A stretch of 64,000 nt of DNA from Mycteria americana (lineage: Eukaryota > Chordata > Aves > Ciconiiformes > Ciconiidae): contig NC_134365.1 in NCBI RefSeq assembly GCF_035582795.1, positions 221,667,887 to 221,731,886 of the forward strand, read 5' to 3'. Each line of letters opens with the position of its first letter. The stretch's first letter is position 1. The notes below the pieces were generated by a model. That model saw only the letters and a list, made by a program, of their open reading frames with translations, had not been told where the DNA came from and did not search any database. A program made the position numbers and the translations under genes. Below are positions 12,291 through 27,200 of the stretch, one piece after another.

Positions 12291-14869
12291 AAATGTCCTC
12301 ACAGGATGTAACTGGTTTCAGCTCCCCATCACACAGGGCTGATGGATGCACCAGGGCAAGGCATGCAGAAGTGCGTGCATGAGATCAAGCAGCGCTGGAG
12401 ACACTGGCTGGCCAAATTGCCTTCCCAAGAGCAGGCTACAGACAACCATTGCTCTGCCGCAATGAGGGTGGGTTTGGGAGACACCCCTATGGGCTCGGAG
12501 GCAGGAGGCACAGACAGTTCCTGCCTGCAGGAGAGGGGTTCAGCAAGCCCTTCTCCATCCCTCCATAGGTCTCGGACAGATTAAAGTCCTCCTTTCCTGC
12601 CTCTCATTTTCAGCCGCGGTGTTTTTGCATCTCCCCTGGAAGAATCCTTCCACGCTTGCTTTCTGGCTCCCAACTACCACCTAAATTTAACCACGCAAAG
12701 AAATGTAAATCTGTGGGAAGCCACCATCCCCTTCCCTGCACCGCTGACCTCCTTCCCTTCGGACCTGTGCTTTCTCCTCCCTTCTCCCTGGCTACATCTG
12801 TGAAGTAAATGATGTGCGGGAGGACAATGTCTTTGTTGGGTTTTTAGTACCCAGACTTCCTGCTCAGGAAGCCGTATTGTTTAGAGGCACGTTAAACCCA
12901 TCAGGCTTTAGCTTGTTGTTCAGTACACCCTAATAGACGTTTCCATCTCAGTGGCATCTGCAAGCTCTACAGCAAATGGAGTGAAAGGCTTTACATTATT
13001 ATTTTGCGTAATTCTATTTCCCCCATGATGAGAGGCGAAGGAGCAAGTACCGTAGCCTCAAACAAATTAACAAATGTACGGGTTGATGCAAATTCTAGCA
13101 AGAGGAGACCGTCTTAATGGTGGCGTTTATACAACCCTTAAACGCACTGCACAGGAGAGGTAAATTCAACAGGGGCACCTGCATATCGCTGAGTTACAAG
13201 CTCCACAGCATTCTCTGCAAAAAGCAATTGCTGCCCTCAGCCCCGTTTCAAGAGACGAGATATTGCTACAACAAAATACAGGATGGGATCAATAAAGTGA
13301 ATTTGATCGTAAATTAAAGCATCCATGAAAAGCTCCCCTGAACCTCTGGAGGGTTAAGCAGTGCAGGAACAAAAGCACCTGCCTGTCTCTGGACCACGGC
13401 ATCCAATATTGCCTGTCTCTGGGAGCAGTGCTGTGATGAATTATTTACAGCTACCGACTTTGATGCTGGAGCCTCTTGAAAGCTCAGGGGCTACACAGGG
13501 GAAAGAAAAAGGGTGCCAGGGTAGCAAAGGAGGAAACCAAAAGAAGTCTGAGCCTGGATTTCCAGGGATGGGCATGTTCACGGAGCTGGTAACCACTGTA
13601 GGCTTAATGCCTTTCTTTCCCTGGTGAAGTATATTAATGTCTTTGCTAGCCCTCCTCAACAAAGATGCACTCAAGCAGACCTGCAAACAACAAATCCTGT
13701 GGTCTGCAGGAGTATTTTGGTCTCCCTGCCCATCCTTTCCAGGCCCTCCTTTGTGCATCCTTTAACCCTTCAGGGTGTCCAGGAAGCTGCTACACCCAAA
13801 AATAGCCCAACCTCTTCCCTAATCAGCTTTCATAGTCTTCTTGGTAGAAGAAAAATGGTAGAAAGCACTGGAAGAAATGTTTTCACTAATCCCTGCCCAA
13901 GCAGGGTGTAAAAGCCCCTCGCTCTTTGCCGTGCACCACGATCACCCCAAATTTCCCCCACCGCCATGGAGGAACTCAGTTCTTTCTCCAGGGGAGTCCC
14001 TTGCATTAAGGACAAACTGCATCATCTGTCAGCAGCTGGTGGCCAGTCCGACTCGATCCCACCATGCACACCTTCGCCTCCCCCTCAGCAAGGTTTTGTA
14101 CTTCTGTTTCAGTATTACCTGAGAGTGTGCACTGCCTAGGAAAGAGGGAGGGTGGGTGAGCCACCGAGAGACCCAAGGGGAAACACTCAGCAGCGATCTG
14201 AAATGCTGCAAAGGCTGCCAGCGGTTAAAAATGAGAATAACGTATTGCATTTAGATGCTGTTGATCCACAATGCTTCTTTAAGAATAAAATGAAACAGAA
14301 AAGTACTTCGACCCAGCACAAAGGACAATGAGCAGACCAGATAAAAAGGCAGATAAGACTTAATTGATAAAAATAAAATTGCATGAAAACAGCAGCGTGC
14401 TAAGGTCAGTCTGGTTCTTGTTTCCTACGACCGGATCGAGCCCGTTGTGCTCAGCCCAGCTCTCCCATAATGCAGCATATCCCCTCTGGGGACGGCACTT
14501 GCTTGGCGAGAGCCACATTTTTCTCTTAGTGGACGGACATCTCCAGATGGAAAGAAAGATTATTTTCGATTAATGCAATTTCTCCTAGGTAAGGTCAAGA
14601 GGTCTCACTGCATTTGCTCCTCTGCAGGAAGGATTAGTGCTGCAGGCTGGGTACGGCAGGGGAAGGAGGCAGAAAGGAGGGATGAGAGAGCAAATACCAG
14701 AAGACATACCTGCGTCAGAGTAAGGAGAGAAGTAAGGAAAGCAAAAAGATCAAAACCCAACGGGACTGGTGGCGGGGGGGACGTGCCTGGCTCAGGTCTG
14801 CAGCCCTCAGCTCCCTGCTGGCCCAAGCCCCCTCCAGCATCCTGGGAAGAGGACGCATGGTGGGAATCG

Positions 14870-15260
14870 CTATTCCTGCCTTGCTCCAAGCATCCCCGCG
14901 CGTTTACCGTGGTACCTGTGGAGCGCACGGGGGCCACGCCAGCGCAATGGGAAAAGGCGAGAAACAGTCAATCCCGGAGTGCCGCCCCTTGATTTCGGAG
15001 AGCCTGACCCAAACCCGCTCCCAGCTCAGCCCTGCAGGACCAGGACTGACAGCACTCAGCTCCCAACCTCAGCTCCGGAGCAAGCTGCTTCCCGTCTTTG
15101 TGCCTCAGTTTCCCCAAGAACAAGCCAGGGAACAGATACCGCCTACCCCTATAAAGCGTTTGGGGAGCAGTGGATAAACTGGGACAGGCAAAGGCTGGGG
15201 AGTGTGGCAGTGGGGGCTGACTTTGCACAGCGGGCATCATCCCCCGGCCGCGCCGGGGAG
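14870..15260. promoter_or_regulatory. Weak CpG-rich patch
   Basis: CpG dinucleotides are clearly denser here than in the surrounding kilobases (for example CCCCGCGCG near 14895 and CCCCCGGCCGCGCCGGGG near 15241). This could mark a small CpG island or promoter of an unseen transcript, or just a GC-rich patch. No exon or TATA box supports a promoter. Confidence 0.2.
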
Positions 15261-18200
15261 GAAAGGGTGCTGCAAAGAGCCTTGCTTGCTCCTCCCTGCA
15301 AGGTCTGCAGGCTGCACCCAGCTGTGCCCTCGAAGGAACTTTGTCCTAAACAATAAAGCATGAGCTGAGATGCTGTTACAAGAGCTTGGACTGCCTAATG
15401 ACTTCCATAGCATCCCTGCAGCCGAGCATCTGCTCCATGCCAAACCTCCTCCTCCAGCTCAAAACCGCATTAGGAGGGTGTCGGACCAAGGTTACCCCAC
15501 ACACACGGCGGGGTTTAAGCTAAACAGCAAAACACTGTGTTTGGTTTTCAGGTTGCCACGACCGGACCAGTTTCGGTGCCTCTCACAGCTGGAGGAGGTG
15601 AGTAAGCTCCTTCCCAGAAAAGCATTTTGCAAGGCCTTTTTGCAAGCCGTGATACTGCGTCTGCAGAGTTATAAGGAAGGAACTAACCCTGGGTCTGGGA
15701 GACCGGGCTCTTGCAGATGCTGTGAATGCAGCGTGCCAGCACCATTTACAAACACAAGCCCGAAGTGACCATCCCACCTATCTCAATTAGCTACCCGAGA
15801 GCAATTAGCCTGTGTTTGCACAACATACCATGATTATACAATGTGCTTAGTGACTGTCAGAGCCTGCTGTTTGCAAGCTGGGGAATGCTGTCTAGAGGGC
15901 TGGGGTGGCTGAAGAACCGGGCTGTGGCCACGGGCAAATCCCTGCCCGCAGGAGTGAGGGCAGAGGTTGCCCCGAGCTGCTTTCAGACCCGAGGGAAGCC
16001 CGGCAGAATCCCCTCTCCTTCCCAATCCCCCTCCCACCAGCCCCAGAGACAGGGTTTCTGCATGTTGGTCTATTGGTGCTGGTGATGGGACATTTCTGCA
16101 AAGTTGGAGTAGATGCCACCGCTTGACTTCAGTCCTCTGCTCCTGGTGAGACACTAATCAGGACAACACGGCCGCTGGAAGGCTGCTTGGTGAGCTGATG
16201 GCCTCTTGCTGACCAAAGGGGAAGAGCTTGCCCCATACATGGGTGGGAAGGGATGTCCGAGAGACACAGCAATGGGGCAAGGAGTGATGGCAAAGCCATG
16301 TTTCTCCCTGAACACCTCCCGATGGAGCTGCCTTAGCAGCTGGGGTCTCCTCCCCCTGGGATGGTCTTCACCATGGATGGCGAGCAGACACAACGCAGCC
16401 AGCGTCTGCTCCCCATCACGCCTTCGCATCTCGCTAGCTCACAGAGCAGCCCGGTGCTGCAGTTCTGCTCTGAGAAACCCTTCTGAGCATCTTCATCCAA
16501 ACGCTTCACTCTTCGTCCTCCTTTCCCCTCCGCAACCACGAGGAGGGAAGCCCCACGGTGAAGCAGCTGCTGCAGCCGGCCCCGGCATTTCTGCCCTGCT
16601 CTCTCATGCACAGCTGTACCCAGCAGCTCCGACACAGCTATATGCATTTACACACATCATCAGAGGGCAGAGGTGTTATCTCAGCCCAGCAAGCTATTTA
16701 CGATGCCAAACGCTGCTCTGTTGGAGCTCTCAACGGTGCGTTTCACCTTTTCTCCCCCAAAATCACAGGAGCGTGAAATTCATTTGCTAGGTAGACACCG
16801 AGAGGCTGGTGTTGGGTGGGATGCAGGGTGACAGGCAGAGGTGGGAGGATCCGTGACCGCAAGCGGTGTCACCGACCCCGGCACAAAGCCATTTAAAGCC
16901 AGCACTGCACCCTGATGAAGCAGAAAATTGCTTCCTTATATGCCTGCAAGTAAACTCTCAAGCAAAATTGCTTCTCTCATAAAACTCAGAGGGGTTTTCC
17001 GTGCTCAACAGCGGTATTTAGGAGTCTAGCTAGGTGCACGGGTGGCCAGGTTTCACCCAGGGTGACCTCTGGGAGATGATGTTTTCGGTGCAGGGGCTCA
17101 GTGGAGCAGCTCGTGCAGCAGGACCCCAACCAGCAGCTACCAAGTACCCCCAGGATTTATTCATATAGCCCAGGGAGAAGGTGATGGATGGATGGTTGTT
17201 CAGAGAGCAAAGGTGCCTGATGCTGCAGATCCATCAGCTGATATTATTCCTTCAGCTACAGACGAAGGATTTGTCCTCAGAGCCCCGTTTTCTCCACATT
17301 CTTGGCCTGGGTCACAGCATCCCTCGGGAAGGCAGAGCCTGGCATGACAAGCCCCGGGTGTTGTGGATACAAGAAGCTGAGCTTGGACGTTGCCAGCAGG
17401 CCAGTCCCACACCAACTCATGCCATCAGGCTACGATAAAATATTGCCATTAATTACAGCCTTGCTTGCCCGACATCACCGCTCCCAGGAGACAGTGACCT
17501 GCAAAGTGGCAAAGCAGGGGGCTACAATCTGGGGAATAACCCCCGTATATTCAGATCTTGGCCAGATAATCCCATAAACTTTTGCAGCACAGATTAAGAT
17601 GCTCCACTTGTTCCCCAAGCTGTCCTGTCTTTGATACCAGGCCAGCAGAAGTACCCCAAAACCTCCCAGTTTCTCTGGGACTTGCACAATGGTCCTGACT
17701 GCGATAGCAGGGGACCGGGCTCGGTGGCACCAGAGTCCTGTCCCGTTCCCGAGGACATAAATCTATCACAACGGCTTTATTAATAGCAGCACGGCTCCTG
17801 TTAGCTGAACAAGGAAAAGCACGCGCTGGGCTCAGCAGAGCTTGAGTAAATAACGGCGAATGTAACACAGCAAATTAAATCCCAGCAGGGGAGACAAAAT
17901 GCCAGCAAATATCCCATAATCTGTCTTCCTTCTGCTGAATTTCTAGATAATTTACATTCACCAGTGGTAAAACTGGAAGAGTGTCCGCGTGTGTATTTAT
18001 AAGCGTGCTTGTGTTAAATGGGAAGCTGGCTTGGAAAATGTGGGCGCAAAGATGCTTTAGAATCCAATGTATACACATCATTCCCTCCCTGGAAAAAGAC
18101 TGAGCAATAAAATGGATGTGTAGATGTGCCCAAAAGCTGTTTCCATCTCGCACCAACTGGCAAAAAGAAAGTGAAAATGAGATCAGCCCAGCTCGGTGAG

Positions 18201-21200
18201 TCTTTATAATGAGAAATGTGTCAGAGATGACACATCCCAGAAACCCCACAAGAAGCTAAACAAAAGGAAATCTGTTACTAGGAAGTTAAAAGATTAGAAG
18301 AAAGAGAAAAAATTGGTGTGGAAATCCATGAAATACAACGATGGATGATGAGGGAGAGGCACTAGTCCTGCTCCGGCACGGGGCAGGACCGGGTGCTCTC
18401 CAGAGGTCCCTGCCAGCCCCCACCCCCTCTGACTTGGGAAGGATGAAGCCCTCCTCCGCATTTTTGTGATGAGGTCTCGCAGAGCTCCCTGCCCTCCTTG
18501 GCATGCCCTGCCAGATGCTGGAGCCCTTCTTGGAGGGGTTCTCACCTGCTCCAGCACTGCAAGATGTCGTGAAGGGGCCGGAGCTTACCTGGTGGTACCA
18601 AAATGGAGATGGAAGCTCTCACACCATCCCCTGTGGAGATGAGGCACTGCAAAAGGGTAATGTGGAGGAGCTGGAGCTGTGGATGCTGTCACATAGCTGT
18701 GGGGTTCACCTGAGCCTACATCTACACTGGGGACATCTGCCCCTAAGCCACCTCCTGGACTACATTTGCAGGCAACAGAGACAGACCATCACTTCCATGG
18801 CCCAACCCAACCCAACATGGTCACCAGAAGAAGTAGGACAGCCAGTCGCATCCTCAGGGCGTACTTGCTAATGGCAAAGGCAGCAACATACAAAGCTTGG
18901 GGACACAGTGCAAAGTCCAGCGGCCTGATGTAAGGTGAGATCAGCCACAGCCACATGCATTCCCTGGGGGGAAACGGCAGGGTAAAAGGGAGAGGGTCTC
19001 CCCACTGCGAAAAAATGGGTTGGTTTTGGGTGGTCATTTCTGAGAGAGCGTGCAGCTTTCCTGCAGCTCTGCAGATCAAGGCCAGCAGAGCCACAAGCAC
19101 GGCATGGGGACTGTCCCCACGTGCTGGATGACCTTTGTGGTGGCGGTCGCCATCGTCGTGCATCCTTGGGAAGAAGACAGCACCCATCGCAAGGGTTGAG
19201 GTGGCCTCGCCTGCAAGAGAGGAAAGCACCCGAGAGCAAGAGTGGCTCAGAGCGCAGAAGGAAGGAATCGCAGAGTTTACGGGCAAGGGAGGTGTTGCGG
19301 CTGAGATCCCCAATCTCAGTGAGCTACATGAGCAGCAAGGCTGAGAATTGCATAATGACATGAATCATTCGCACGGTTTCGTTTTCAAAGGCTGCCCACG
19401 GCTACGGAGCCATCAAGGTCCGGTACCCCAAGAGACACCCCCCCCGCCCCCGCTCGCCGTCTCGTTCCTGCCGCTTCCCAAGCTCTCGCAGGATGCATCC
19501 CACTCCGTGCAAAAGCAACATCTCGTTAAACCTTGGCGCAGCTCCTGCCCTTCTTTCTCCCCGGGTGAACTATGGGTTTGTTTGTGCTGGCAGTTGCGCT
19601 GTGGATGAACGCGGTTCAGCTCAAGGACGCGTAAGAGGTTTGCCAGACAGGGAGCTCACAGCTTTGCAAGTTTTACTCCTTCTCTATAAGATTTTAGGCA
19701 GCAAGCTGGATAAGAGGTTAGCCCTCTCCTTTGGACCGTGCCAGATGCTGAGCATGCTCTTGCACGGGGGGACGAACAGATGTGGTGTGTACTACAGAAA
19801 AGTGATGTCTTATGTCCTCGGTGGGGATTTTCTATTTTAGTACCACCTCCTGTGTGTTTGGCAGGGAAATACTCCCTGCTTCAAGCAGCTCAAAACCTCA
19901 GGATAGGAGTTAAAATGATGAATTAAGTATGAAAAGCCCTTTCCCCAGCGGGGACCTGCCTTTCGGTAGGCTGCAGACATGGTGCTCGAGTCTGTGGAGA
20001 AACACCTGCCAATAGAAGTCTGAAGGAAGGTGATCCCAAACCAGAGTTTTTCTAATTTGGGGTTTTACACACCGTAAATACCTTCCTGATAATTTTTTTC
20101 CTCCACACTTTACTGATGCTTGGACAGGAGTGAAGACTGAGAAAAAGATGGGCTTTTTGCTCAATATTTCTAAAGATGCAAGACATCGCAGCGCTGTTTG
20201 GAAGGAGCAGCTGGAGGAAACGTATGAAAGTGAGAAAAAGGCAGCAGCCAAAGGGGCTCCAGCACCTGACGGATGCAAACACGCTCCGATGAGAAAAACT
20301 AACTTTTCGAAGGGGAAGCTATTGCAAAATGAAAAGCAGGAGACGCTGCAAAAGCCTAGTGCCTTGTACACGCAGCCTGAATGCAAGTCCCAATAGCTCC
20401 CTGGAGCACAGTCTTCCTGGAGCAATCCAGATGTTGTTTGCTATATATTATCTATAACAACAACAAAAAAACCCCCAGGAGTGTCCATCTGCACACAGAC
20501 TCTGCCCAGGACCGTGGACCTGATCCCCCAAGCTGATGCTGAGTATTGCATGAGGAGCACCTACACATCGGTGCACTTGCTTCCCACCCATTTATTTCCA
20601 TGGGACATTCAAGGGCAGCTCTTTCCTCCCTCCAGACTAATCCATAGATTAGCAATCAAAGCGTCCCCACGTTTTTTTGAGGAAACCAGTAAGATTTCCT
20701 TCACTTGAGAGCTGGGAATGATGCCAGCCGCCCACACGCAAGAGGGATTGATCGGAGGGCAGGTGCAGGGAAACGCTGCTACGATGAACAGGGAACTGAG
20801 AGTAGAGCTTAGGAGAAGTGAAAAACTTCCTTAGCCAGCAAAAGAGGGGAGGAGAAGAGCTGGTTATAAACAACCAGGAGGAAACACTGAGGGTAGGAGA
20901 GAGTTGGTGACATTATGGGGCAATGTTGGGACAAGGAGCAAGCCCCAGCCCAGTGCAGCCACTGGGAAAGGGAAGAAACGCTGATATTTTGGGCAGCAGG
21001 GGGAATTAATTCATGTCACAACTAAATGTAATTCCTTCATTATTTAATATTAATGGAGTGCAGAAAGTCTTCTTTATTATGGAGGGATGTTGCTGCTTCT
21101 CTTTTTCCTGCCAGGTTTTTTTACACCCTTTGGAAGAAGCATCTCCTGCTCACCCCGAGAGCAGGTACGGGCTGGCACACTCAGACGGATCAAGGAAGCC

Positions 21201-24200
21201 CAGTGAAAAAGGACATTATTTTCTGGAAGTCCCCAGACCTGCAGCTGGAGCCACATCTGGCCCTGGCTGAGCTGCCTGTCTGCAGCCCAGGACCCGGCTG
21301 GCGGCAAGCCCTCTCCTGCATCCCTGGGAACAATCTTGTCCCGGGGTTTCTCCAGCCAGTGACCCGCTATCAATCTCTCCCAGAGGATATTTCACAGCCT
21401 TGCAAATATTTGAATCATGTTTCAAGTCAGAAATTCCCCTCATCGCTCGCTGCTCCGCAGCGTCTTACACCACTGTCTCCATTTCTTTCAAAAATTATCA
21501 TTTTCAAAGCCTGGGGGGGCTGACGACAGGTCCCAAGATGGGTAATGAGGCTCCCAAGCCATCTCTCAAGTCCACATTTGGCAAGGTAATGGCTTGAGAC
21601 ACCAAGCATTTAATCCATGGGATGGCTCAAGCCAGGCCACATGCAGCACGTTCAGGATAAAGCTGGGATGTGCTGCCGAGCCGCAGCAAGAGCAGCATGG
21701 GGCAGACCAGCAGCCCCAGGGAGGCACTGGGACCAAATTGGGAGCCAGGAACCACAGAGAAAGGGGGGTTGGGATCTGTTTTTGGCCAGAACAGGATCCC
21801 TGGAGACTCCTGGGCCGCTGCAGGGGAGGCAGCAGACCAAGCAGCCCAGCAAGACTGAACGGCTGGGTTATGAGTGCTCGGGAGAGCCAGGACGAAGCAT
21901 TTCAGAGCCTGGAAATGCCACCCACGCCCAGCAGCACGTCTGGCAAAGGCAAGAAAACTGAAAGTGTAGGAGGGAAAATGAAGAGAAATTAGAGCACGTT
22001 GCAAAAGAACCAAATAATAAATAATAGCCAGGAGAACTGTGAGTCAGGAGGGCTCTCACAGCCAGCTTGATGCCAGTGGTTTCCCCAACAGCCCTTCAGA
22101 AGCTTTATGAGGAATTGGCCAAAGCAGAGCACAGCTTTGTACGTGTCCGTGCGAACAAGGCGGGGGGCAAACCCTCGCTCGGGCCGCACGGCTTTTCAAC
22201 AGCTGCTGACTCTTAGTGGATGGCAAAGCAGACGGATGCCACCATGGATGCCACAGCAGGAAGGAGATGCTCCTTTCTAACGCTTTTCACCTTTCTGGCA
22301 TCTTCTGCCTGAGCACAAGACACCGTGGACCAGGGCAGGGAGAGGAAAAAAATGCAGTCATGAAATTTCTGCAAATAACAGATAAAAGGCCCTTTGGAGC
22401 AGATCGATATGGCTTGGACCATGGGTGAGAAATCAGATCCTGATGGGCACTTGGATAAAGGATGCTCCATTGCCCGCTGGAGCTGTACCAGCAACTGCAG
22501 GCGAGCTGCACTGCACTGCCTCAAGCAGATGCTATGTAAGGTTATCATATACAGCTGGTAGGGTGAAATATAGATATGAATTTTGATATGCTCCTAAAGC
22601 AGCTCAGCTCTGGCCTGTTTGTACGGCTGGGTATACTTGGTTCTGCTCATAACCAGCACTAAGTGTCTCTCTTTTTTGCCTCATTTGCCCTTGTTCTTTG
22701 ATTTACTCCAATGTCCTTGACTGGCATTTTCCTTTTTGTCGTGGACCTGGAGCACTAAGAACAGCGGTGAAGAGCTCAGAACCTGTTCGGGTTGGACACG
22801 AAGCAGCAGGACCTGATAGCATCATGGTCCAGAGATCCCACCCGTTCCCCAGCGCGCTGCAGGGGTTCCAGCTGGGGAAAGCCCATGGCACGGCTGCAAA
22901 CCCATGCACACTGCGAAAAGGTGCCTCGGACACACATCCAGGTGAGAAAGGAGTGAGGGAGGGATGTGCCCTTCTGACACAGCAATTGCCCAAAACCACC
23001 GGAGATATGAGAGATCCAGGGCGCATCTGTATCCGTACGAGCACCTCGCAGAGAGCCTTGGGCATAACGTGCCTCTTAAGCAAAGAGAAACCCGCTCAGT
23101 AACTGGAGCAGTAACAGGATTTACAGCCTCTGTAGATGGACATAAAGCATCCTTGAGCACCCTGAGTCCGTGTCCTGAGGTCTCCCCAAATAAACCTCAG
23201 CTCCTTCTCCATGCAACCTGGATGTACTGCCAAGGATGGGGCAGCCTTGCCCCTGGCTAACCAGATCCACAGGGGCTGGAAGGTCCGGGGTGGGACGTCT
23301 CCCCGCTGCCCCGGCACAGCCATCCCTGTTGTCCCCATGCCCACCAGGGACACTACAGCTGAAACCCGACAGAAGCAGCAAGCGTGGCCAAGGCGTGATC
23401 AGCCGGTCTGTGCAAAGCACAACGCCTTCTTCCAGCATTTAACCTCACTTCTAAGTGTCAAAAATCAGGGTTTTCAGGGAGGACAGGCTGGTCCCACAGC
23501 TGACTCCCAGGAGGCTATGCCCACCTCCAAGGCTTTAAGCATTTCAGGGACACACCAGCTCCACCATTTGCAAGACGCAGGAGAAACCAAGAAGCCTGCT
23601 TCACCTGAGACCAGTCCAGCTAAGGAAAACGCAGCAGGACGCTGGCAGGAGCAGGCAGAAACAGCAGCTCAGCCCTGAACGCAGGGCTTGTCCCCTGGCT
23701 AAGCCGGCACCTCTCCTCAGCAGCAAATGCACGTAACAAATAAGACGGATGCAACCCATCACCCTGGTCCCTGGGCCGTTTGCACCTTCACCGCAGCCTG
23801 CAGAGCTGCAGAAAGGCTTTCCCCCTGACGTTAACCCTTTCCTGCTCCCACCCACCAATTTTCTCAGAGCCAGGAGGTCACATCAGCTTTTTCTAACCAA
23901 CGCGGTGATCCCACCCCGAATCGGTTCCACTCCCAAGCGATGCACTGCTGGAGAAGCTTGGGTCTGGCCAGGGTACCTGAGTGGCACCGACACTGTGCCA
24001 GGTCAGGTCCACGCCTGCCCGGCATCCTCTCTGAGAGTCTGCCAAGACCTGGAGTGAGAAGAGGCGTTGCCATAAAAGAAGAAGCAAAACTATAAGAGAA
24101 ACCAACTGTGGCAGCCTCAGGGGTCGGGAAAACTCCCTGCAAAGGGAGAAATAAGTGGAGCTGCCTTATGGGAAAGAAAGGCTCAAATAAATAAGTGCAA

Positions 24201-27200
24201 GCAGAGAGGAAGCGACAAAAGACATGTGCAGAAAGCCGGCACGGAACAGGCGAGCAGACCATTTGTAATTGCTCTTTTTTTTTTTCTCCCCTTTAGCTAT
24301 TAAGCTGCTGGAAAAAACCCGCTCCTGAGCCAACGAGTTTCACAGAGTCTTGCAAAACAACACGGGGAAAAGTAGCATGAGAAACTTCACATCTACCGAA
24401 CCCTAAGCCCCTCCTGCAGCTCGCAGGCAGACCCCGAGCGGCTCAGTACCAAAGGCATCCTCCGCATCTCTTCGCAGGGGGGCAGGTGCTGCCATACTCA
24501 CAATTTCAGGACTCTCCCGATGCCAATCCCACCACGCTGGGAGCAAAAGTTTTCCGCTGCCAGCAGCTGCTGGGGCCATTCGCTACTTTTATTTCCCAGC
24601 CTGGAGGTGGGGATGGGTGTGTGGAGGTGGGGCTTAGGCTGCAATTTCAAAAGCTGGAGTACATTTTAACCCAAACTTTTGCAATCTCTTTCAATGGGAT
24701 TTTTTTGTTTTTTGTTTTTTTTTTGCTGTTTTTTCCTTCTGAAGTTGCAATCCAGAAATGACAGAGCTGCCCATGTGGTTTGCTGATACAGGGCTTTGCA
24801 AACTGCTTACGCTGTCCCATTCCAAACTGGTCTTTGCTTTCACTCCGTCTCCTGGCTCCCGTCCCCTCTCGCCTCTGTGCAAGCGTCCCATCCCTCCCGC
24901 GCTTTTTCCTTTCGTTCATTTTCTTATTCCAATTTCTTTATCTGCATTTATTTCTTTAACTTTTGAAGCTGTGGTGTTAGCCTGGGATTTGTGATCTGGA
25001 GTGTTTGTTTATATAACCCCGGGTTTTTTATTTTTCAGTTACTCTCCCCATTGCTTTTGTGCACTTATCTCTAAAGTGTTTCCAGATAAGAACTGCAGGA
25101 GTTAACAAACAGGCAGACCCGGTTAAATCTGTCAAAGGGAAACTGGGATTTCTCCCTTTGGGGTTCTTCTGGTGCCTTTGTGTGTTCGGGTTGCGGGCAG
25201 GGGACGGCTGCGGGCAGGCATCGGGGATCTTCTCTCCTTGCTTGAACCCAGGCTGCTGGCACGGCTCCTTCCCAGCCCCACCAGCCTTCGTTGTGTGTTC
25301 CTCCTCCTCGCCCCTGCTTGTTGGGTTTGCTCCATCTGCTGCTGGGTTGGCTGGGGACGGTGACCCGTGTGTGCCCACAGCACCGCAGATGGAGCTGGCC
25401 CCGGCCCCGGCCATCTCCACGCCGCAGAGGTGAGCACTCAGGCGCCATAAACAGAGGCATGGGGTGAAGGAAGATCGAGCTACCGACTTGTTCTGGAAAT
25501 GCATCGGCAAAGAAAAACTCGGTCGTCCCTTTTGCGTGAGCAGGGGGGCAGAGGCTGTCGTACAACGTGGGAGTCGCCGGGACCCGCCACCGAGCATCAC
25601 CGGCGAGGCAAAGCAAGACGGGGTTTAGCTTGTCACAGCTGGGGAGACACCCGAAATCTTTGGGTGGAGGCAGGGGGATGTAGCGTGAGGGTGCGGTCTC
25701 CAGTGGGAGCTGGCTGGAGGGGCTGTGTTTAACCTGTGGGCTTGGAAATACGTCCGAGCACCCAGGGGAGGACGCTCACCTTACCCGCTTTGGGAGCTCG
25801 ATCCACCCCGGGAGGCTCTTCTTGGTCACCTCTGCAGAAGGAGGTGATGGAACCATCATCAAACACTGCTGGAGATATTGCAGGTGCTCCAGAGAGCAGC
25901 ATAAACTGCCCCTCTCAGACCAGGTCCCTGGATGTCCATCCTCCAGACCTCCAGCCCCACTGGCCTTTTGCAGCTTCAAAAATCAGCATTCCCACAGTTT
26001 ACTGGGAAACCTGGCTCTGTCTGCCCGCCCTAACCTTGCTCATGCATTTCCCTGCTCAGAAAATCCAGGAGCCTCTCTGCAACCACCTGCAGATGGACTA
26101 GCTCAGATGCAGAGCCCGGTTTATAAAGCCTTGAGGTGGGGCTGGGAAGATGGTCCCTCTCCAGCTCCCTCCCCTCTTGCCCTCCTCCTGCCGCTGTGCC
26201 TTGGTGGTGGGAAGCCCAGGGGCTGCTCAGGGACCTGGTAGCTTGCAAAAAGGTCAAGGAGGGAAAGGTTTGAGTAGAGCAACCTCAGTTATGGATCCTC
26301 CGAGGCTCAGCCATGCCCTCAGTCCAGGGGAGCCCAGGTCTGGTAGCGCTCCAGGACTGCTGCAGCCATCGTTGCCTCCCTTGAGCTTTCAATGGGATGA
26401 AGAGGGCAGAGCAAGGCTGGCGTGAGATACGAAGTCTGGACCATCAATGCTGAAGGTGTTTTACTGCTTTGCTTGATACCCCACAGTCTTTGGAGGTAAC
26501 ATTTTCAGGACGAAATGCCATGAGACTCCATGAGCTGCTGCTCTCTCAGTGGATCACGCACCCTAATCCTGCAAACACTTTTGCAAGTTCACCTCCATAA
26601 AAGCCATTTGTGTGCATTTTTTAGCAAAAAAAACGCAACCAAACGGGTTGTTTTGAACCTCTTCAAATACCCGGATTTCAAAAGTTCTGGAGGACGAGTC
26701 CATCCCTTCACCTGGTGCTGCCACTTGGTCAAAATGCTGCACCCTGCCCAGGCACTGCTGCCAGTCCCTCCCATTGCCTTCCCCAGGGATGCCTGGGTGT
26801 ACACGGCCTCGGCTGCCCTGAACATGGGCATCCGGGGCTGTCTCGGCTGCAAACGGGTGCACAAACCCAGATGAGGTCTTCCAGGGCAAATTCACACTTG
26901 GATTTCATGATGCTGCAGCCTGGAGATGCGGACAGCTGCAAAGTCACATCCAAGGAGAATATAAGGTGCCAGGGGAGATGGAGAGACCTTTGGAGGGTTC
27001 CCCATTCTCTTTTCACCCCCAAAGCCACAACAAGCTCCCAGATGGAAACTCCGAATGGGATATTTTCCAACTCAGGGTTGTGGTGCAGCAGCAGCCAAGA
27101 AAGGCACAGCCGCATTTTCCTCCTGGCATTTCTTGTTGGGGTCTGACGGATGGGACGGACCAGCCATGGGAAACGGGGCACGCTGGGCAGAGGGACTTGA

